From: Thysanoteuthis rhombus
Lineage: Eukaryota > Mollusca > Cephalopoda > Oegopsida > Thysanoteuthidae
DNA length: 64,000 bases
Reading direction: 5' to 3'
NCBI GenBank assembly: GCA_963457665.1
Contig: OY735215.1
Coordinates: 34,052,672-34,116,671 of the forward strand
How positions within the stretch are numbered: the stretch's first letter is position 1; every line of letters starts with the position of its first letter. Under the pieces are notes generated by a model. It worked only from the letters and a program-made list of their open reading frames with translations, searched no databases and had not been told where the DNA came from. Positions 51,501-61,394 of this stretch are shown here, piece by piece. The position numbers and the translations under genes are program-made.

Positions 51501-54500
51501 ACAGATTTTGCACTTACCAATTACGTCCGGGTTTTGGTTCTTAATGGAAGACATACAGCTGTCCCGGATACGAATGAGCAATTTTTTAAGAGAAGACACT
51601 AAACTTTGCCGGAAAGGGGCTGAATCAATATTCAAGTTGAGTGGAAGAGCTTCCATTAGAAGACACGACTCCATTTTATGTAACATTTCTGAAAGTAGAA
51701 AAAAAATCATATTTATTCGCATCTCCAATTGAACAGATACAATGTGTGTTATTAGAGTTTGTGCATGCTAAGGGAAAAATTGCATGGATTAATATGTATA
51801 TTAGTTAATCCCTTGTGAAAAATTTAAGGATATATTTGAATTTCTAGAAGATGATTTTTCAGGAAAAAAAGTGAATTCAATTCAGGTCAAATAATGAGTA
51901 GAAAAATTTTTTATCAGTAATTTTGTTACTGCTGAATGGAAGAGTCCATTGAGATAGAAAAACAGAAATCACACTCTTCATCGTATAAGTGGATTAACTT
52001 AGCATCAGACTATTGATACTGGGAGATCCAAAGAGGATCAAATCCACTAAGAACAGCCAGCAAGATTAGTTCGTCGATCATTGCTATACAATATACATCC
52101 AGATCTGTTATTTTTTCATGATTTATCAACTTAGCAGTTTGGTATCAGACCAATAGAGAGATATTTAATGAAGATTGAACCCACTAACAACAGCAAGATT
52201 TTAGGAAAGAAAATACTGAATTTTTTTTTTTTTTTTCTTTTCAGAAGAGTCCATGGTTTCAAAGGGTAAGTAGGAGGTATTTTTATCAGCAAAATATGCT
52301 TTTGTATTCAAACACAAAAAAGATTTGTGTACTTTATGAACAGGCAACTTTGAATGATCGAAAATGTCAAAAGTGGTTTTGCTAGGTTGGACAAAGCTCC
52401 ACGGTTGGGTAGACCAGTCGAGGTTAATAGCAATCATATCAAAGCATTACTCAAGAATAAAAAACGCTACATGATACAGAAGATAGCCAATACACTCAAA
52501 ATATAAGGATCAAGTATTGAAAATCATTTGCACCAGTAAAGTTATGTTAGTTGATTTGAAGGGTGGCTTCCACATGAGCAAAAAGAACACTACTGGACCA
52601 TATTTAAATGTTCTGTTTTTGAAACAAATTGTTGCCAAGAAAAATAGTTACTGAATCCAAGAAACAATGCAAAATGAATCACGACTAACTATACCAAAGC
52701 TTAGTCTTCATTAAAAAAAAAAACTGTGTGCATGGTAAGATTGGAAGGGAGTCCTCTACAATGAACTCAAACCAGAGAACCAAACAACTGATTCAAACAA
52801 ATACTGCTCCCAATTGGATAAATTGAAGGCAGTGATTGATGAAAAGCATGTGTCTGGAATTACTCAATAGAAATGGAATAATATTGCATCAGAATAATAA
52901 TGCTGGACTGCATATTTCTTTAGTGGTCAGGCAAACATTGTTAAAGCCTGTCTTGGAAGTTTTGACTCATTCATAGTATTCATCAGTGCCAATCATAACA
53001 GTACCAATTAAAAAAAATATAGGTGGCCATTGTAAGTAAAATAAGTGTCTACATAAGTAAACAAGAACCTGTGAGAGTCTGTGATTCAAGAAGAGGCCTT
53101 GGAAGTATTTCCTTCCTCTTGCCCCAAAAACAGGCCAAATAACTGCTTTTACTCACACCACAAAAGCCAGGGAAGGGGTAGATGGGAAGAGATATGTCCT
53201 TTACAGAGGGAGTGGTCAGCAGAGAAAGATTTGAAACAAAGCCAGAACTATTTACAACATCTGCCACAAAAAAATCAGATTATCATTTGGGCTGGGTCAC
53301 AGACTGATGGAATGGAGGAAGTGGTTTTGTTTGCACTGAATGACACTTGCACATTTGTGTGATGTAAATATTTTGTTTTCACTGAAAGTTGGTCTACCGT
53401 ATTCTTTGTAATATATTGGTGGTATTAAATAATAGAAAACATTAAAGGATGCCTGTGTTCCATTGTTCAAATCTCTCTCAATTTCCCTATTATACACAAT
53501 GATCTCATTTTTTTTCTTCACTGATTATTATCCGTCTTTAAATCGCCCCATCCCCAAAGTTATTGAGGCTCGGTTATAATGCAGTCAACCATTTGGGGCT
53601 CAAATCGGCTACATTATAACCGGGGAGGCCTGTATAACTTTTTTTTTCCTTGTAAAGCTGATTTCACTCTCCAAGTGATATTCTACAGAATGGAGACACT
53701 TTGCTTACATTACATATTGTACACCTGAAGAAGGCTGCTGCATGGATTAGCTGAAATGTGCTAACAACGAAAGCAACACAATGCTGAATAGATTAGCTGA
53801 AATGTGCTAACAACGAAAGCAACACAATGCTGAATGGATTAGCTGAAATGTGCTAACAATGAAAGCAACTCAAAGAATGAGTTCAATAGTCCAAACAACA
53901 CTTGGAATAATAATGAATCTCCTTCATCACAGATGTCTTCCACACGAATCGTTCACCAGTAGAAGGCTGCAGATTGGAATGACCAATACAAAGTAGTAAC
54001 AACAAAAGCATCACAAAGAATAAGTTCATAACTTATGATCAACACTTGGGATGATAATGACTCTTCTCAAAATTACAGACGGTGTCTTCCATACAAGTTG
54101 TTGACAAGAAGAAAGCTGTAGATTGGACTGAATAAAACATAATACAGATCTCCTCTGTCTGTTATAATGTAGGTGTTGGGGTCCATGAAAACCAACTATG
54201 CTATCACTGAGCCACGATAACTGAGAGGTGGGGGTGAATAGATTTCAAGGACAAGCGATAGACAGTAGATGCTATTAGGCAACAATATAGGTAAAAACTT
54301 TAGGGTCCAATACCCACCCGCCTTATATAGCAAACCATGCTGTAATGAACCGTATTATCAAGGGACGCTTGTAGTAACAACAACAAAAATAACACAAAGA
54401 GTGAGTTTAAAAGTCCAAACTCATGGTATGATAATAACTTCACAAAAATATAGACAGAATCTAAGTGGTTTTAAATTTTATCCATGATGCTTCAATCATC

Positions 54501-57500
54501 AGACATCAATACAATTTAAATATGGCTACCTTACTGTGTTAAAAGACAAAAAAAAAAGATTCCAAATTACCTGCTTTTTTGGCAGAGTTGCAGAGTAAAG
54601 ACAAGGTGTCTAGTCTGACTGTTGGGTCATCAGAATAGAGGGCTTCCTGTAATAATGTTTCATTCTGGAACACACACACAAGCACATAATCAACACAGAC
54701 TCATGGAAAATCAATACATGTCTAAAGTGTCACTATACTTAATTCTTATAACAACATGCTTTTTATTTCTTGTGATATTTAATAATATTTTGAGACTATT
54801 TCTCTCCAATTCTATTTGATATTAAAATTCTCATTCTGTTTTGTAACATTAAATTAGACAAAAGAAGCATTATATATTAAATTAGGATACCCCTCAGATG
54901 TGCTAACTGGAAGAATGCATGAAATTTCATCAAAAATGATAGTGTGGGGTCAGCATTCATTCCTTTAATGAACTGATTTCTCAAGGGTGAAATCTAATTA
55001 TAGAATAGCCTTCCTTATTCATTTTGTAAATGCGTAAAAGGAAATCTGGGTGCAATCGGACCTTTAAATTTAAGGTTCATTCTGGTCACATTAGAAAATA
55101 CTATTTTTCTCTCAAAAGGTGACCCAAAAGGTTACAGGGTTGTATAGCAATACCCTAAATAAGGGAAAGTTTACATTGAAAATTATTTTGGCCTAATTAA
55201 AAGTTCTTTTTTAAAATCTGAATTATATAATTGGTCAGAAATTCATACTCAAGTCTTAAAGAAGATGAATAAAATAAAGTATTTACCCATTCGACAACAC
55301 CAGAGAGTGACCGAGAGGTTAGTGATACCATGACCCACATGTGAAGTAATTCTGAATGGGTCCATTTCATCTGGAGGTCCAGTTTCTGACATGGATCCAT
55401 TTGAATGTTGTCAGATGTGTGTAAACTGCTGCTGAGTAACCAATTTAGATGCTCTCCACACTTTGGAATGAACTTCAGTGTTGCTGCAAGCCAATAATGG
55501 CTGACATTCCTTTTCACCATCCTGAACGAACAATTTTTTAAAATTGATTTAAAATTCACAGCTGATAGTATAACGACATCATGCATATAATAGCCTTATT
55601 CTGTCTGTCAGTATTGCTTGCATTAATTTCTTACCACTGACATTTTGTTTTTCCGGGATTTCAATGCATTTCTATGATAAATTCATATGCAATTCTTTCC
55701 TACGTTAAACCATCTGCAGCGCATTTCTATGGTAAAACCATCTGCAACGCATTTCTATGGTAAAACCATCTGCAATGCTTTTCTACAGTGAAATCACTGG
55801 CAATCTTTTTCTTTGGTGAAATTATTTGCAATATGCTTACAAATCCAATAATCGGTGATGCGCAGATGTCTTCTGTCATGCAAAGAGATGCAACAGACAT
55901 TTAAAATACAGTTTCATTAATGCAACTGACATAGTAAAATTGAATTTCATTCAAGCTTTAATGACGTAATAAAATGCTGAACTTTAAGAATGATATGAAA
56001 ATACTACAAGTAATAAAAATAAAAACAAAAAGATGAAAAATCCATTTTAAATCAATGCATCTCTACTTTCCAAACTCTCTGTAATGCAAATCTCTATTGT
56101 CTATATTCTAGAATATAGAATGCAATGTGTGTCCATATATTTCATATATGCCTTTTTTTTTGACAGCACAGGTAAGCTAGTTATACATGTGAGAGCTCTA
56201 TTCAGTCAGCAGCACTTGCATTCATTCTCGATTTTCAAAAATCTTTCTCCCTGATTTTCAAAGCTTCTTCATCATAATATCATTACAATTCATTTGCATT
56301 ATACATATAATAGCCCTATTCTTCCCATAATGTTTGCAATCATTTCTGACCATTTACATTTCTTTTTTTTTCCATCATTTTCAATGTGCAACATATAGAA
56401 GGAGTGCTGAGACTTGCTAAAACAAATTTTTCTAATAAAAAAATTGGAAAATTCAGTGAACTATCATCGAATTTCACCAGAAATATTTGTCAGTGTGCAC
56501 GATAGTGTATAAATGATATTTTTCTTTTGGTTTCAAGTGTGAAAGAAATCAAAGAAGAGAAAGAAAAATACTCACTCATCTTTACTTGCTAATCCTCCCA
56601 AAAGGGTATTACGCCAACCTTCATCCCAAATTTTCACTGGATTCTGGCATCTGATTCAAAAGAATAAGTTATTACACTATCAACCAAAAGTACGTGGTGG
56701 TTCTAACATACACAAGGTACATTCTCATTAGTATATCAAAACAGGTCTGGTTAGTCACTCAATAGAAACCATCATTTGACCAACGTTTCTTGGGAGCATG
56801 CTGAGTTGAGGGTGATCAATTGAAAAGTTGAGAAAAGTGGAGATTAACGTATAAGTTACTGCTCTGTTTTTGTTGGGTCGTGATGACTAAAAAAAGTCGA
56901 AATTTTAAAAAAAATAAGAGGGAATGCTGCTGGACACAAACTAAGGCTCAAATTTGGTACATACTTAGATTGTAATTTGAACCCCTTCTCCCAACTGAAA
57001 ATCTACTGGGGGTGGATCGATAAAACCATAGAACATACTAAGGAGTAAATGCCCTGCAGCTCCATTGGTGTGGCCTGTACACATTATGCATACATAACCA
57101 GCCAGTCAAAAGGAGAGGAATTCTAATTTTGGTGACAGTGTTGGTTGACGGTTTCTTATCTGGGAGAAATTCTGTGAATCTAGTATTTCAATATGTTTAT
57201 TTCACATGAAAATCAGAACAACTAAGTTATCATTTCATTTAAAGATTACACTGAGTATGAAATAAACATGAACAAAGATTAGGAGGTCACCTATGTTCTT
57301 GTTGGTTCAAACTATGGATCACTAATCAAAAATCCTCAAACCAATCCTCGTCAAATTTTTGAGATAGAGAAAATATTTAGAAGGAATTAAAGAATTTTAA
57401 TTGATGAAAATGTTGATTAAGTATAAATCCCAGTGGAATGGTAAGAATTTTTAAATAAATATCATTTTCTGATCGGAATTTCTGAGACCAGCAATTATTA

Positions 57501-60198
57501 TCATCATACACTGATATACTCGGACTAGCACCTTCGTCTTGGTTGTTCAGGTCAAAGTTTGTACCCTCTGGCCTTCTTCAGGTATTTTTCATAGCTAGGA
57601 ATCTAGCAGTTGTGAGTTCAATCTCAGGGTCAGGTAGTGCAAAAAAGTAATTATACTCTGATTCAGAGACAAGCAACATTGCAAGGTTGAAACAACTAGG
57701 GAGAATTAGCCCACATGAGATATTCTCTCGCATGGACAGCAGAGGACAATTTACCAACTACAACAGACGTCGGAAGAAGGATGGAGAGTACAGTGGCTGA
57801 AATGCTGCAACTATAACAACCAAAGTAAGGACCGAGTAAATCAGTGTTTAATAATTATCACTTATTTTAAACTCTTAGCTACAAGCACAAAGTTCATATC
57901 AAATCAATTTTCATCAAGAAGTCTAACTAGAGAGGTTGCCAATGTCTAGTGGGGCAAAGGAAAGTGGAATCATGAACAGGCAAAGACTGGCAGGGCAAAT
58001 AGGCAGGCAACAGCTGACAGGAATGATGGGTAAGCAACACTTGACAGGCCAAATAAAATAGGGTGATTGATGGATAAGCAGAAACCGGCCAGTGAGCCAC
58101 AGTTGACCAGGGTGTCAAATAAGATACAGCTGACAGGGTAGTCAAAACTCAGAAGAATGATGGAAATACCATACTTGGATTGGAGAGAGAGACAAAATCT
58201 CTAAAGATCAAAGATACATAACACAATGAAAGATGTCATTTTCAGCTTGAGATTGTTCAAAATTAATCATAATTCATTCTGGGGGTAACTTACGCTGCCA
58301 ATTTGGTCATGTAGACTCGATAGACTTCACTAGCTGCTGTAGCTAAATGGTTCGTGGCCATGCACATCAAGAGTTGTGATTTTATTTCTTCCAAATTCGT
58401 AAGGGCCTACAAGAGTAAATGAAAACAAGTTAAATCAAATGATGCATGGTTTTATTATTTCTCCATTTAAACAAGGAAAACCAATTAGTGTAGCTCAAAT
58501 ATTAGTGTATATCAAAAGTATTTTCGTTTTTTATAGACCTTTACTCCAAAGCTTATATCATGTACTCATCTATAGGCTATCATTGACTCCACTATATGAT
58601 TAACATTAATGTTATATATATACATATATATTATATCATTACCAATACTGATCAGCTGCACCTTTTGTTTCAGATCTTATAATGGTAGAATCAAATATTG
58701 AGATACTGGCAATTTTGAAGCATCATTTTGAACTGGTCCTCAAAACCTCTGAAGCTGTGTAAAATTCAAGAGTTGGAAAGAAATGGATCAATATTTGACC
58801 ATATAGCCCCAAACTGGTTAAAGCATTTTAAGTGTGTTGACATATCCTTTAAAATAAAACCCAGAAGTGGACAAAAATTAATGGTACTACCCCCCCCCTA
58901 TATTCAATATGAATAGAAATTCAGATCATTATAATGGAAGGCCTTTGAGTCCTTAATAACAATGGTATCTAAAAATTAGACCAATTCTCAAGTACAATTT
59001 CAAATAATGATGCTCAAGCTGCATTCGATGTGAACACTTCTACATTGTGAAATTCTCAGTGTTAGTTCAATAAGTTTAGGTCTGGAAGTACAGAAATGAA
59101 TAATGGATCTCAAATGAAGCCTAAAACTGTTCTTAATGATAAGAATTATTAACAGCAGAGGTCAACGACCCATAAACAACAGTTGAAGAATTTTCTGAAA
59201 ACTTTACGGCTCAAACAGCAATATCATCACATCCTCTCAAGGAAATAGGAAATGTCAAATAGCTGGATAACTGGATACCACATGAAATTAATGAAATGCT
59301 ACTTCAAGACACCATACCTATCACTTGACTGTACCTGAGAATAGAGGTACCAAGTCTTGCAATATCGTCTATTTTCACCTAATATTTCTCCTACAGATTG
59401 TCATCTTTTCAAGTATTTTGAACTTCATATCCATATACTAATAAAAGATTCCATAATAAGGAACCCATAATTTGTGACCACTAAACCTAAAATGTTTTAT
59501 AGAGATGGCATATTATCATAAAAAGGATTGTTGGAAAAAGGTTATTGTTACAAATGGGTCATATTTCGAACAAATATCTACCTACATCAAACTATCAAAA
59601 AATGATGCTTCTTATGTAACAACCTAATACTTTCACACAGTAATATTTAAATCCATTTTTTAGATAGTGTGTTTGATAACCCAGCTAATAATGTACATTA
59701 CTTCAATTAACTACTCCACAACACATAAAAAAAAAACCTTTTTCTACATTACATCACACAACCTTTTTTTTTCTTTTAATAAGATACTTACATTCTTAAA
59801 TTCCAGAAACTGCAACAGTGACCCTATCAATTTGTATTTACCCTTCACATACCAGGGAAGGGATACCAGCTTTTGATGAAGTCTCTGGGGCAGGGCATTC
59901 TCATCCTGATCTCCGAGGCCTCGTTCCACATGCCACATTTGACACATGATATGGAAGATGTCAGCTACTGTATCTGACACACCCTCAACAGGGCTGTCCC
60001 AGTGCAACCAAATCAAGTCCAAGGATTGCTTTTCAATTTTCTCACGGTTTTCTTGTGTAAAACCAGGGCACTTCTGCATATAGAGCTCTGGCAGCATGCG
60101 TAAATATCTGGAATAAACACAATAAAGATTATATATACACATACATACACACACACATATATATATATAAGAAGATACATTCACATACCCATACATAT

Positions 60199-60229
<31 letters not shown>

Positions 60230-61316
60230 TAAAATATAATACATACATAATATATGATATATATAATATATGATATATATAATATATGATATATATAATA
60301 TAATATATATATAATATATAATATATATAATATATAATATATATAATATAATATATAATATATGTAATATAATATATAATATATAAAATATAATATATAA
60401 TATATATAATATAATATATAATATATATAATATAATATATAATATATAATATATATAATATATATATATATATATAATGTATATATATGTATATATATAT
60501 ATATAGATATATATTTATATTTATATATATATATATATACATAGGCTTGTTGTGTGGATGTGAGGTGATCCGACAGAATGGAAGGAGGGATTCTCACCAA
60601 CACAGATACAAATACCTCCCCACTCCCAATGAACGACCAACAACACAGAAATCTCAATTAATTTCTCAAATCTCAAACATTTAAACAGCATACAATTTCC
60701 TGGTAACCACCGCAATTTTTTTGAAAAATATGGTTGGCAACCATCAAAATGCATCTGAACAGCCCTACTTGAAAATAAAAATCTTCGAGATGTAACACCT
60801 GTTTTTTCTCTTAAATTTCTCTCCACCTACCAATTGTCAACATACCAACATTATATATATACATGTCAGTGAAATTGTGCTTACCTCAAATAAACATATG
60901 AATATACATAGAACTAGTACTAAGAGTTGTCAACACGTGCTTGATCATTTTAGGGAGGTATGTACCAATTCATCTTTTTCTGTTCAGATTATTGAGGAAT
61001 TTTAAGGAAATGGATATGATTGCTTAGGTAAGATGAATGAAACAATGCTTAAAATAAAGCAATAGAAAGTTGATGATCTTATTAAAGCCATGCATGTTAT
61101 ACATCCTTACAGACAAAATATTTAAGTCAAGAAAAGCTCTAAAAAACTGATGATTCAAACAAGAGAAAATTTACACATAATAAAGTACAAGTAAAACATG
61201 AAGAAACACTGAAGAAAATTACATAAAGAGATATTTGAAAATAAGTGACTGAAGTGACTAAAAAATTTTGAATAATTTTTTTGATGTGTTCAGTGTTTAA
61301 AGCTGTAAAGCTTTCT

Positions 61317-61394
<78 letters not shown>

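Noticed and set aside
53081..53362. 93-codon plus-strand frame
   Set aside because: Reads somewhat like protein but no family recognised, and it overlaps an opposite open frame; noted only as an unidentified block.
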